Shown here in pieces: positions 18,659 through 26,712 of a stretch of 64,000 bases of DNA (position 1 is its first letter; every line of letters starts with the position of its first letter). The notes under the pieces were generated by a model. It saw only the letters and a list, made by a program, of their open reading frames with translations. It was not told the origin of the DNA and did no database searches. Source of the DNA: JANQNX01 sp965601665 (GTDB taxonomy: Bacteria; Pseudomonadota; Gammaproteobacteria; Eutrophobiales; Eutrophobiaceae); assembly GCA_965601665.1 (NCBI GenBank), contig OZ271833.1, positions 1,488,001 to 1,552,000 on the forward strand. The letters run 5' to 3'. The position numbers were made by a program, and so were the translations under genes.

Positions 18659-19012
18659 ATGTCAAAAAAACCGGTTCGTCTATTCGCATGTTCACTGAAC
18701 GACTTGCAAGCTGCAGGAACGATTGAATGCGAGATGATGGTGCAAAACGAAGCAAGGCAATGTTTTATCGTGCACCACAACGACGGCATTTACGCCTATG
18801 TTAATCGCTGCCCGCATACGGGTATTAACCTGAATTGGCAACCCAACCAGTTTTTCGATATTACTGGTCAACTGATACAGTGCTCACTACACGGTGCCCT
18901 GTTTCGTATTGAAGATGGACACTGTATTCGCGGGCCTTGCCTGGGCGACAGCCTGGAAGCAGTCAATTTTGAGGTTACGGAGAACGATATCTACCTGCTA
19001 TACGATCAATGA
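18659..19012 (+). CDS. Small Rieske [2Fe-2S] protein
   Basis: A 117-residue single-domain Rieske ferredoxin-like protein. The two cluster-ligand motifs are CPHTGINL (Cys-x-His) and CSLHGALF (Cys-x2-His). There is no transmembrane helix or signal peptide, so it resembles soluble ferredoxin components of ring-hydroxylating systems or the NirD-like group rather than the bc1 subunit. I used the ATG at 18659; the longer TTG start at 18644 is unsupported. It is divergent from carA and stands alone, so its redox partner is unknown. Confidence 0.85.
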   Translation: MSKKPVRLFACSLNDLQAAGTIECEMMVQNEARQCFIVHHNDGIYAYVNRCPHTGINLNWQPNQFFDITGQLIQCSLHGALFRIEDGHCIRGPCLGDSLEAVNFEVTENDIYLLYDQ

Positions 19013-19124
19013 AAGGCTTAATGTTTATTTCTAATGTAATTTATTAGTTTCTAGTGCTAACCTTGGTCGCACGGTCCCTGATTTGTGCAGGAGCACTGGC
19101 GGGACAGACACCCCATGACGAGCT

Positions 19125-20792
19125 ATGAGTGAAAGTAAACGCCACCTCAGTGCGCTGAAGAAGGGCCAGAAATTACACTGGTACGAGATACATGACATTA
19201 TCGGCCAGGGCGGCTTCGGTATTACCTATCTTGCCTATGATCAGAACCTGGCACACGAAGTCGCTATCAAGGAATACCTGCCAATAGATCTCGCCATTCG
19301 AACCAAGAGTGGCACGATTTCACCGGTATCGGAACAACACCATGAACGTTATTACTGGGGACTGGAGCGCTTCCTCGATGAAGCAAGGACCCTGGGACAA
19401 TTCAAACACCCGAACATCGTTCGTGTCAGAAATGTGTTTGAGGCCAATAATACAGCCTACATGGTCATGGAATACGAGATGGGCGACAGTCTCCAGGAGA
19501 TCCTGAACAACAGGAAAACGCTGGAAGAAACCGATCTCAAGTCGATTATCTTTCCGATCATCGATGGTATGAAGATCGTCCACGCTGCCGGATTCATTCA
19601 CCGGGATATTAAACCCGGAAATATCTTTATCCGCTTTGATGGTGAACCGGTGCTGCTGGATTTTGGTTCCGCGCGGCAGTCTATCGAACAGGACAACCAG
19701 TCACTCACCAGTGTTTTCTCGCGTGGCTATGCACCCATTGAACAATATCATTCTAGCGAGGAAGCGCAGGGACCCTGGACTGACATTTACGCGTTGGGCG
19801 CCACCATGTATCGCGCCGTGGCAGGTATTCCGCCAGCCGATGCCGTGGATCGCAGCAGCGCCATTGCCCAGATTGATAAGGATACCTATGTCTCGATTGC
19901 AGAAATCGGCGGCAATCGCTATTCAGAAGAACTCATGAACGCGATTGACTACGCTATGCAGTTCAAGCAACAGGACCGTCCGCAAACCATAGCGGACTGG
20001 CTGGCAACGTTTGACCGCCGTGATGCAACCTCGCGCACCAGCAATGACGAACTGAAATCCGAACTGGAAACGAAAATCAGGCAGGCCGAGGATGGCGACC
20101 CTGCGGCGCAGTTTAACCTTGCTTTCATGTATGCCAAGGGAATTAATACCGACAAGGACGAGGCCACGGCACTGGCGTGGTTTACCAAGGCTGCGATGAA
20201 GAACCACCTGAATGCACAGTACAACCTTGCGTTAATGTATTCCCGTGGCCGTGGTGTCGAACAGAACTTCCAGGAAGCAATCAAGTGGTACATCCTCGCC
20301 GCCCAGCAGGGAGACGTTACATCGCAGTACACCCTGGGCACGATGTATAGTCGCGGCATTGGCACAGACCAGGACTATAAGCGTGCCTTTGAGTGGTTCT
20401 TCAAGGCAGCAGAACAAGGTCACACCAACGCGCAGTACAAGGCCGCCGAATATTTTGCCAGAGGCAAAGGCGTCGAGTGCGACGAACAAAGAGCATTTCA
20501 ATGGTATCTGAAAGCAGCCAACTCCGGGCACACATCGGCAAAGATGAAGCTGGCCTATATTTATGGCAAGGGGCTGGGCGTCACCCGCAATGATGCCGAG
20601 GCATTTCACTGGTTTCGACAGGCAGCCGAACAGGGTCATCCAAAGGCACAGTACAATCTCGGCGTGATTTACGGTAAAGGACGCGGGATTGAGAAAAATC
20701 TGGACGAAGCCAGAAAATGGTTTGGGCTCGCCGCCGCGCAGGGCGACGAGCTGGCCAAACAGGCACTGCTACGTGTTAAAGGTGTTAGCTAA
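19125..20792 (+). CDS. Serine/threonine protein kinase with C-terminal Sel1 repeats
   Basis: An N-terminal Hanks-type kinase domain spans about residues 20-290 with all key elements: glycine loop IGQGGFG (26-32), the VAIKEYL lysine (49), HRDIKPGN (159-166) and DFG (179-181). A linker then leads to six Sel1-like repeats of 36 residues (326-555), each with a pattern like AQYNLALMYSRGRGV...A..WY..AA. Sel1 repeats usually bind proteins. No transmembrane segment is visible, so the kinase is probably cytosolic. No phosphatase or FHA gene is adjacent. Its substrate is unknown. Confidence 0.9.
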   Translation: MSESKRHLSALKKGQKLHWYEIHDIIGQGGFGITYLAYDQNLAHEVAIKEYLPIDLAIRTKSGTISPVSEQHHERYYWGLERFLDEARTLGQFKHPNIVRVRNVFEANNTAYMVMEYEMGDSLQEILNNRKTLEETDLKSIIFPIIDGMKIVHAAGFIHRDIKPGNIFIRFDGEPVLLDFGSARQSIEQDNQSLTSVFSRGYAPIEQYHSSEEAQGPWTDIYALGATMYRAVAGIPPADAVDRSSAIAQIDKDTYVSIAEIGGNRYSEELMNAIDYAMQFKQQDRPQTIADWLATFDRRDATSRTSNDELKSELETKIRQAEDGDPAAQFNLAFMYAKGINTDKDEATALAWFTKAAMKNHLNAQYNLALMYSRGRGVEQNFQEAIKWYILAAQQGDVTSQYTLGTMYSRGIGTDQDYKRAFEWFFKAAEQGHTNAQYKAAEYFARGKGVECDEQRAFQWYLKAANSGHTSAKMKLAYIYGKGLGVTRNDAEAFHWFRQAAEQGHPKAQYNLGVIYGKGRGIEKNLDEARKWFGLAAAQGDELAKQALLRVKGVS

Positions 20793-21857
20793 TCAGGTTC
20801 GTTCAGCCAACCACTGGCCCACGGCCGGCGGGATCATCTTCTGTGCCTTACCACTGACGTATATGCCTATGTGGCCGCCCGGGAATTCGAGAGACTGGTA
20901 ATCATCAGTACCTACACACCCCTCAAGCGCACGCGATGAATCAGGCGGCACCAGGTGATCGTCTTTTGCATAGATATTCAGCACCGGGTTCTTGATATTT
21001 TCGAGGTCAACGACCTGGTCGCCAATCTGTACCGTACTTTTTACCAGGCCATTTTGCTGGTAAAACTGCTTGATGAAAGACCGATAGGTTTCACCCACCT
21101 GATCCGGACTATCAAAGATCCATTTTTCCATGCGCATAAAGTTTAATGCCTTGTTTTTATCATCGAGGATATCTACCAGATCGACGTACTTCTGCCCCAT
21201 CAGCGTGTAAGGTTTGAGGGTCAGGAAAGTCCAGTTCAGCATTTCTCCAGGCACGTTACCCATCGTATCAACCACCTGGTCGATATCTATCTGTTGCACC
21301 ATGTGTGAAAGCAAATCGTCCTTGGTATGAAAGTCCACGGGTGTCACGGTGGTGATAAGGTTTCTTACCTTGTCCTGATGCAATGCTGTATAGCAAAGAC
21401 TGAAACACCCCCCCTGGCAAATACCAAGCAGGTTGATTTTTTCCTGACTGCTCGCTTCGCGGATTAGATCAACACAGCGGTCAATATAACCATTAATGTA
21501 ATCATCAAGTGTCAGGTATTTATCAACACTCTGCGGATAACCCCAGTCAATTAGATATACATCCAGTCCCTCATCAAGTAGTCCCTGGATCATGGAACGT
21601 CCATCCTGCAGGTCGGCCATATACGGTCGGTTGACCAGCGCATAAACAATAAGCAGGGGAACCGCGTTCTGTTTTTTTGTGCGTGGTTTAAAGTGATACA
21701 GAACCAGGTTGTCTTCCTTATAGACAGGCTCTTTTTCCGAAACACCGACGTCGATGTCCTCGATCTCGCTAAGCGTTTTCAGCCCCTGTGCAAGCTTCGA
21801 ATTGAATTCATGTATTTCACTGACAATATCTGCTGCATTCATCTGAAAATTATTCAT
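20793..21857 (-). CDS. phaC: Class III poly(R)-hydroxyalkanoate synthase, catalytic subunit
   Basis: PhaC polymerises (R)-3-hydroxyacyl-CoA, chiefly 3-hydroxybutyryl-CoA, into PHA granules. At 354 residues it has the short class III length. The catalytic triad is visible: Cys147 in GICQGG, Asp300 in YAKDDHL and His329 in FPGGHIG. These are two residues offset from the C149/D302/H331 triad known from Allochromatium vinosum. It lies 14 bp after phaE in the same operon. It ends immediately next to the kinase gene reading the other way. Confidence 0.96.
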   Translation of the reverse strand: MNNFQMNAADIVSEIHEFNSKLAQGLKTLSEIEDIDVGVSEKEPVYKEDNLVLYHFKPRTKKQNAVPLLIVYALVNRPYMADLQDGRSMIQGLLDEGLDVYLIDWGYPQSVDKYLTLDDYINGYIDRCVDLIREASSQEKINLLGICQGGCFSLCYTALHQDKVRNLITTVTPVDFHTKDDLLSHMVQQIDIDQVVDTMGNVPGEMLNWTFLTLKPYTLMGQKYVDLVDILDDKNKALNFMRMEKWIFDSPDQVGETYRSFIKQFYQQNGLVKSTVQIGDQVVDLENIKNPVLNIYAKDDHLVPPDSSRALEGCVGTDDYQSLEFPGGHIGIYVSGKAQKMIPPAVGQWLAERT

Positions 21858-21871
21858 CTACATGCCCCCAA

Positions 21872-23104
21872 CTAGAATTTAATTTCAATCATGCCGGCCG
21901 CATCGTCGTCAGCCTTGCCACCCGTTTTTCTGGCAGACTTTTTGGTGGCGCCAGCTTTTTGTTTCTTCTGTTTTTCAAGCTGCGACTTCTTGAAATCGAC
22001 AACCTGAGATGACTTCGATTCGGCAGCCTTGGTCTTGCTTTTTCGCTTCTTGGCCGGTTTCCTCGCCGTGGCCGCTTTCCTGCTTTTTGCCGGCGCAGCG
22101 GTAGTCTCGACTTGTTTCACAACGCCTGTGGTTTTTGCGGACAACTCGGATTTAACCGCTTTCATCTCGGCCTCCAGGGCACGAACCTGTTTGCGTAATT
22201 CATATTGACGTTTTTCCAGTGCCTCAATTGAACTACTGGTTGGCAGATTCATGCTCTTGAGGTAATCCTCGTTAATCTCGTGGCTTTTGTTCTTAAATGC
22301 CATCAGGGAATTGACGAGGTTCGCATTCAACTCCGCGTATTCCTCGGTAAAAACAAATTCACCGTAAACCTTTTCATTGGAATCTACCCAGATGTTGTAA
22401 ATCTGGCGCATTGAATCAACAGACTCACCTTGCTTGTGCATCTTCACCAGGCGCTTGCGCATCAAAGCCATCGCGTCATGGTTCAACCGCGACATGACGG
22501 AGTGGAACTCCTGGTATTTGTCCTGGTAGTTAGCCCATAGACGCAGTGCTTCCTGCATCTTCTCCTGTGTTTCACGGCTATAGCCAACCCCGGGCACCGA
22601 CAGGAAGCGTTCGCGTACTTTTTTCAGCTCCGGACTTAATTCATTAAATACATCGCCGGTATATAACGGTGTATTCGACATGAAGTTCCTGAGTACTTCG
22701 GCGGGTTGCTCACACTGTTCAACAAAGCTGGTCCAGTTAAATAATTGCTGGTTTTCAGACAGCATGCTTTCCAGCGCCTGAAATTGCTCATTCAGAAACT
22801 GGTTGAAATCCTCGGTAGTCTGCTGGGCTTTCTGCATCGACTGGTAGATTTCAGAGAATTGCTGACTTAACACGTAGTAAGAACGACACTGTTCAAACAT
22901 CTTGTTGAGGACATTATCATTGGCCGGGGCAATATCGGGCTTGAAGGTGCGCCACCAGAATTCCATCGCATCGGCCCAACCGGGAGTGGATGGGGCGCGG
23001 TTGCCCATCAGGGCATCCATGAATTGCTTCTGGATATCACTCCATCCAGCATTACCAAATGGTGAACCTAGATTACCAAACGGTGTTTTAAATGAATCTG
23101 CCAT
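21872..23104 (-). CDS. phaE: Class III PHA synthase subunit PhaE
   Basis: PhaE forms the active heteromer with PhaC. The 410-residue protein has the expected largely helical body with tryptophan-rich stretches (WWRTFKPD, LRLWANYQDKY) and a coiled coil near residues 290-325 (ALEKRQYELRKQVRALEAEM). After this comes a lysine/alanine-rich tail (about 325-400) resembling histone H1-like domains, which is longer and more basic than I would expect for PhaE. It is transcribed with phaC and lies downstream of the phasin gene and its terminator. Confidence 0.92.
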   Translation of the reverse strand: MADSFKTPFGNLGSPFGNAGWSDIQKQFMDALMGNRAPSTPGWADAMEFWWRTFKPDIAPANDNVLNKMFEQCRSYYVLSQQFSEIYQSMQKAQQTTEDFNQFLNEQFQALESMLSENQQLFNWTSFVEQCEQPAEVLRNFMSNTPLYTGDVFNELSPELKKVRERFLSVPGVGYSRETQEKMQEALRLWANYQDKYQEFHSVMSRLNHDAMALMRKRLVKMHKQGESVDSMRQIYNIWVDSNEKVYGEFVFTEEYAELNANLVNSLMAFKNKSHEINEDYLKSMNLPTSSSIEALEKRQYELRKQVRALEAEMKAVKSELSAKTTGVVKQVETTAAPAKSRKAATARKPAKKRKSKTKAAESKSSQVVDFKKSQLEKQKKQKAGATKKSARKTGGKADDDAAGMIEIKF

Positions 23105-23214
23105 AACTACCTCTCCCCGATAGATTTACAAATTTAAACCATGATTTTTTAGTTTGTTGAATTATCTCTGAACATGCTAAACAAGAGCAACTGCCGTGGC
23201 CTTGTGATAAATAA

Positions 23215-23251
23215 AAAAGCCCGCAGTACCGGAATGGTAATGCGGGCTTTT
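23215..23251 (-). terminator. Intrinsic terminator between phasin and phaE
   Basis: An 11-bp outer stem (23215-23225 with 23241-23251, core GCCCGCA/TGCGGGC) extends inward by a TACC/GGTA pairing after one mismatch. On the minus strand it runs into a long T tract. It begins 18 bp after the phasin stop, so most transcripts should stop here and phasin would be made in excess over PhaE/PhaC. Confidence 0.8.
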
Positions 23252-23268
23252 ATCAAAGCACAGAAAGA

Positions 23269-23655
23269 TTAAGCGGCTTTCTTGGTGCTACGCTTGGCTG
23301 CCGGCTTCTTGACAGGTGTTGCTGGAGCCGCGGTTTCCATGGTTTTTTCAAACCAGCCAACGACTTCATCACGAGACTCGGTCAGCATGTCAGCGGCCTT
23401 GCGACCGTATTCCATCATTTTGCTACCGTATTCGCTGGCAAAATCAGCCTCTGCAGACAGCATATCCTTGTAGTTACCGGTAGTGCCAAGTGACTTGGTA
23501 AACTCAACTCCAGACTCGATGCTGTAAGAAGCCAGGCTCATCTGTAATTCAGACAGTTCCTTGATGAACTTGGTGTTGATCTCGCCCAGTTCCTGCATTG
23601 CTGAGTAAGAGGTCTTGCCGGCTTCGGTCATTTTTTCAAAAATTTCGTTCTGCAT
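23269..23655 (-). CDS. phaP: Phasin (PHA granule-associated protein)
   Basis: From the ATG at 23655, preceded by GGAG eight bases upstream, the product has 128 residues: MQNEIFEKMTEAGKTSYSAM, then an amphipathic helical phasin body, and a short basic tail (PVKKPAAKRSTKKAA). The longer frame from 23703 has no ribosome binding site. Phasins coat granules and control their size. It is the first gene of a phasin-phaE-phaC set, with a promoter and an FNR-type box upstream. Confidence 0.9.
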   Translation of the reverse strand: MQNEIFEKMTEAGKTSYSAMQELGEINTKFIKELSELQMSLASYSIESGVEFTKSLGTTGNYKDMLSAEADFASEYGSKMMEYGRKAADMLTESRDEVVGWFEKTMETAAPATPVKKPAAKRSTKKAA

Positions 23656-23703
23656 TTCAAATTCTCCATAAGGTGTTCTTGGTCTAACAATTAACGAGTG
23701 CAA

Positions 23704-23732
23704 AGTATATGACGCACCGCAATATATTGCAA
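23704..23732 (-). promoter_or_regulatory. Predicted sigma-70 promoter of the phasin gene
   Basis: Minus-strand TTGCAA and TATACT with a 17-bp spacer, about 50 bp upstream of the phasin start codon. Spacing is ideal and both boxes are near consensus. Confidence 0.6.
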
Positions 23733-23783
23733 TGCAACATATCGCATATGAACGATATGAGTCAATAACTTTTTAGAGGGGAC

Positions 23784-23797
23784 TTGATCCAGATCAA
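23784..23797. promoter_or_regulatory. Perfect FNR/ANR-type binding site
   Basis: The sequence TTGATCCAGATCAA matches the FNR/ANR consensus TTGAT-N4-ATCAA at all ten fixed bases. Its centre lies about 93 bp upstream of the start site predicted for the phasin promoter, close to one of the class I activation positions known for FNR. It also lies just past the end of ppa. I infer oxygen control of PHA genes. Confidence 0.65.
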
Positions 23798-23838
23798 ATT
23801 CCTGACGTCCGTATCAGGAATCTGCTTTAAAAAAACAA

Positions 23839-24387
23839 CTAGTAATTCAGTTCATCGGCGGAGTCGACGTAGGCCTGCATAGATTCAAGAATTTCCTGTT
23901 TGGCCTCCTCGGGGCCGTACCACCCGTCTACCTTTACCCACTTGTTGGGCTCCAGATCCTTGTAATGTTCAAAGAAATGCGTGATCAGGTTCAGTAGTGC
24001 AGGCTTCACGTCCTCGTGAGTCTTTATATCCTGACTGAACTTGGAAACACTACTTAGCGGTACGCACAGGATTTTACTGTCATCGCCCGCTTCATCGGTC
24101 ATTTTCAACAACCCGATGGGCCGACAAGGTATAACGGCGCCATGAATGATGGGCATGGGCGTTTTAATAATCACGTCAACGGGGTCACCATCCTTGGCCA
24201 GCGTTTTCGGAATATATCCGTAGTTAGTTGGGTACACCATTGACGTATTGAGATAGCGATCCACGAACATGGCGCCGGTCTCCTTATCAAGTTCGTACTT
24301 TACCGGCGGACTGTTAATCGGGATTTCTACAATAACATTAACTTCGTCCGGTGCATTTTTTCCTGCAGTGACTTTATCCAAAATCAT
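23839..24387 (-). CDS. ppa: Inorganic pyrophosphatase (family I)
   Basis: Hydrolyses pyrophosphate to phosphate, pulling biosynthetic reactions forward. The 182-residue sequence has the family I core: VIVEIPINSPPVKYELDKE at the N-terminus, NYGYIPKT, and the metal-binding signature DGDPVDV. Eighteen bases separate it from acs upstream, so the enzyme that removes PPi is likely co-expressed with the synthetase that makes it. Confidence 0.96.
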   Translation of the reverse strand: MILDKVTAGKNAPDEVNVIVEIPINSPPVKYELDKETGAMFVDRYLNTSMVYPTNYGYIPKTLAKDGDPVDVIIKTPMPIIHGAVIPCRPIGLLKMTDEAGDDSKILCVPLSSVSKFSQDIKTHEDVKPALLNLITHFFEHYKDLEPNKWVKVDGWYGPEEAKQEILESMQAYVDSADELNY

Positions 24388-24405
24388 TTAATTCAACTCC
24401 ACCCA

Positions 24406-26343
24406 TTATTTGTTGGCACGGTTATCAATCAGATCATCCACGACAGAAGGATCTGCCAGCGTACTGGTATCGCCAAGATTTTCGAGTTCGTTGGCAGCCA
24501 CTTTACGCAGGATGCGTCGCATGATCTTGCCTGAACGGGTTTTTGGTAACCCGGGCGCCCATTGGATAACGTCAGGAGACGCAATTGGACCGATCTCCTT
24601 GCGAACATGCTGTACCAGCGATTTTTTCAGGTCATCAGTGGATTCAACACCGCCCATTAGCGTGACATAGGCATAGATGCCCTGCCCCTTTATATCATGC
24701 GGATAACCAACCACGGCGGCTTCAGCAACTGCCTCGTGCAAGACCAGTGCACTTTCTACCTCCGCTGTACCCATGCGGTGACCCGATACGTTAATCACAT
24801 CATCGACACGACCCGTGATCCAGTAGTAACCGTCTTCATCCCTGCGCGCACCATCACCACTAAAATACTTACCCGGAAACATCTTGAAATAGGTTTCGAT
24901 AAAGCGATCGTGGTCCCCATAGACAGTTCGCATCATGCCTGGCCATGGGCGCTTGATGCAGAGCGCACCCTCGGTAGCACCTTCAAGCTCATTACCCTGA
25001 TCGTCAACTAGGCACGGCTCCACGCCAAAAAATGGCTTCGATGCCGATCCCGGTTTCAAATCGGTTGCGCCGGGTAATGGTGTAATCAGGTGACCACCGG
25101 TTTCAGTTTGCCACCAGGTATCAACGATAGGACAGTTTTCCTTACCCACAACGTGGTAATACCACTCCCAGGCTTCAGGGTTAATCGGTTCACCCACGCT
25201 ACCCAGCACTCTTAAACTGCTGCGATCGGTCATGTTGACGAATTCATCACCCTGTCCCATCAACATGCGGATGGCCGTCGGCGCGGTATAAAATGAATTC
25301 ACTTTCCATTTATCGACAACCTGCCAGAAACGGCTGGCATCCGGGAAGTTAGGTACGCCCTCAAACATGATGGACGTGGCGCCATTCGCTAATGGACCGT
25401 AAATGATATAGGAATGCCCGGTGACCCAGCCTATATCGGCAGTACACCAGTAGATATCGCCTTCCTGGTAGTCAAATACATACTTGTGCGTCATTGCTGC
25501 ATACAGCAGATAACCGCCGGTAGTATGCAATACGCCCTTAGGCTGGCCGGTAGAACCGGAGGTATAAAGAATGAAGAGTGGGTCCTCGGCATCCATCTCT
25601 TCCGGAGGACAATCATTGGAAGCGCCTTCTATCAATTCGTGATACCAGGCATCACGACCGTCCACCCAGTCGATATCGCCACCGGTACGTTTGATGACGA
25701 TACAGGTTTTCACATTTGGACATTCAGCCAGCGCCTTGTCAGCGTTAGCTTTTAGAGGGATCTGTTTTTTGCCGCGCAGGCTGTAGTCACTGGTGACAAC
25801 AACCTGGCAATCTGAATTCACGATACGGTCACGTAACGCGTCAGATGAAAAACCGCCGAAGACGATAGAGTGTATGGCGCCAATGCGGGTACAGGCCAGC
25901 ATTGCGACCGATGCTTCGGCAATCATGGGTAAATACAGGCAAACACGGTCGCCTTTTTTAACACCCTGCGCCTTCAGTGCATTGGCAAAACGGCACACTT
26001 CATCGTGTAGCTCACGGTAGGTAATCTGGCGGTCTTCTTCCGGATCATCACCTTCCCAGATAATAGCGACCTGGGCGCCGCGTTTTTCAAGATGTCTATC
26101 GAGGCAGTTATAACTGACATTCAGCTTGCCACCCTGGAACCACTTGATACTGGCTTGTTCGAAGTCCCACTCCTGTACCTTGTCCCAGCCCGAAAACCAG
26201 TCAAGAAACTCTTCCGCCTGCTCGCCCCAGAAGGCATCGGCGTCATTGAGGGAACGGTTGTACATTTCATCGTATTGGGCCTTGTCAATATGCGCTTTCT
26301 TGGCAACGGCCTCTGGCACTGCATAGACTTTTACATCAGACAT
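24406..26343 (-). CDS. acs: Acetyl-CoA synthetase
   Basis: AMP-forming ligase that activates acetate to acetyl-CoA with release of pyrophosphate. The 645-residue protein has the adenylate-forming motifs YTSGSTGQPKG, the TWWQTETGG segment, and the C-terminal PKTRSGKIMRR whose lysine is the known acetylation site in the family. ATG at 26343. It heads an acs-ppa pair. A 17-bp palindrome lies about 80 bp upstream. Confidence 0.97.
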   Translation of the reverse strand: MSDVKVYAVPEAVAKKAHIDKAQYDEMYNRSLNDADAFWGEQAEEFLDWFSGWDKVQEWDFEQASIKWFQGGKLNVSYNCLDRHLEKRGAQVAIIWEGDDPEEDRQITYRELHDEVCRFANALKAQGVKKGDRVCLYLPMIAEASVAMLACTRIGAIHSIVFGGFSSDALRDRIVNSDCQVVVTSDYSLRGKKQIPLKANADKALAECPNVKTCIVIKRTGGDIDWVDGRDAWYHELIEGASNDCPPEEMDAEDPLFILYTSGSTGQPKGVLHTTGGYLLYAAMTHKYVFDYQEGDIYWCTADIGWVTGHSYIIYGPLANGATSIMFEGVPNFPDASRFWQVVDKWKVNSFYTAPTAIRMLMGQGDEFVNMTDRSSLRVLGSVGEPINPEAWEWYYHVVGKENCPIVDTWWQTETGGHLITPLPGATDLKPGSASKPFFGVEPCLVDDQGNELEGATEGALCIKRPWPGMMRTVYGDHDRFIETYFKMFPGKYFSGDGARRDEDGYYWITGRVDDVINVSGHRMGTAEVESALVLHEAVAEAAVVGYPHDIKGQGIYAYVTLMGGVESTDDLKKSLVQHVRKEIGPIASPDVIQWAPGLPKTRSGKIMRRILRKVAANELENLGDTSTLADPSVVDDLIDNRANK

Positions 26344-26423
26344 AATCTATCTCTCTGCATCTTGTTATATTTAGTCTTTCCAGGCATCACGAATGAGAGT
26401 CGTGGAATTGGCCTGGCACCCCC

Positions 26424-26440
26424 GTATAGCTAAGCTATAC
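26424..26440. promoter_or_regulatory. Perfect 17-bp palindrome upstream of acs
   Basis: GTATAGCTAAGCTATAC, two 8-bp arms around a single A, lies 81 bp upstream of the acs start. It has the form of a dimeric repressor or activator operator. There is no following T-run, so a terminator is unlikely. The binding protein is unknown. Confidence 0.45.
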
Positions 26441-26499
26441 CTGCTATTCAGTGCATACTATAACGCTAACTTTCATTTAGTTGAAATACACAAGTGACT

Positions 26500-26652
26500 A
26501 TGTGGCGAGATACAACACTAGATACGCTGATGTTGCCATTTTGGTGCAAGTATTATTATTGCGTGCTGAACTCTGAACAATGCGAAACAGGCACATTGGT
26601 AATCGCGTTAAGCCAATCACCCACGCTGCCACAACCGGCACAGGTAGTGTGA
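26500..26652 (+). CDS. Possible 50-residue small protein
   Basis: An ATG-initiated frame (MWRDTTLDTLMLPFW... ending QPAQVV) in the acs-ispG gap. It has three cysteines and ordinary amino-acid composition, but a weak ribosome binding site and no recognisable family. Could be a chance frame or a remnant. Confidence 0.2.
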   Translation: MWRDTTLDTLMLPFWCKYYYCVLNSEQCETGTLVIALSQSPTLPQPAQVV

Positions 26653-26712
26653 CGCATAGAATCAAGCAAGAAGGAAGTAGCAACAAACAGGCGTGCGTGC
26701 CAGGGCTGTTAT

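Larger units (their letters stand above)
26344..26712. other. 369-bp intergenic region between acs and ispG
   Basis: No established gene. It holds a 17-bp palindrome (26424-26440), an 18-bp sequence repeated at 46.7 kb (26465-26482), and a weak 50-codon plus-strand frame (26500-26652). A minus-strand 62-codon frame overlaps the latter and has no ribosome binding site. Presumably the acs promoter is in the half nearest 26343. Confidence 0.6.

Noticed and set aside
23799..23822. Hairpin ATTCCTGA...TCAGGAAT after ppa as a terminator
   Set aside because: No T tract follows on the minus strand; the pairing may be incidental to the nearby FNR-type box.
26498..26686. 62-codon minus-strand frame in the acs-ispG gap
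   Set aside because: No ribosome binding site, odd composition, and overlaps a more plausible but still weak plus-strand frame.
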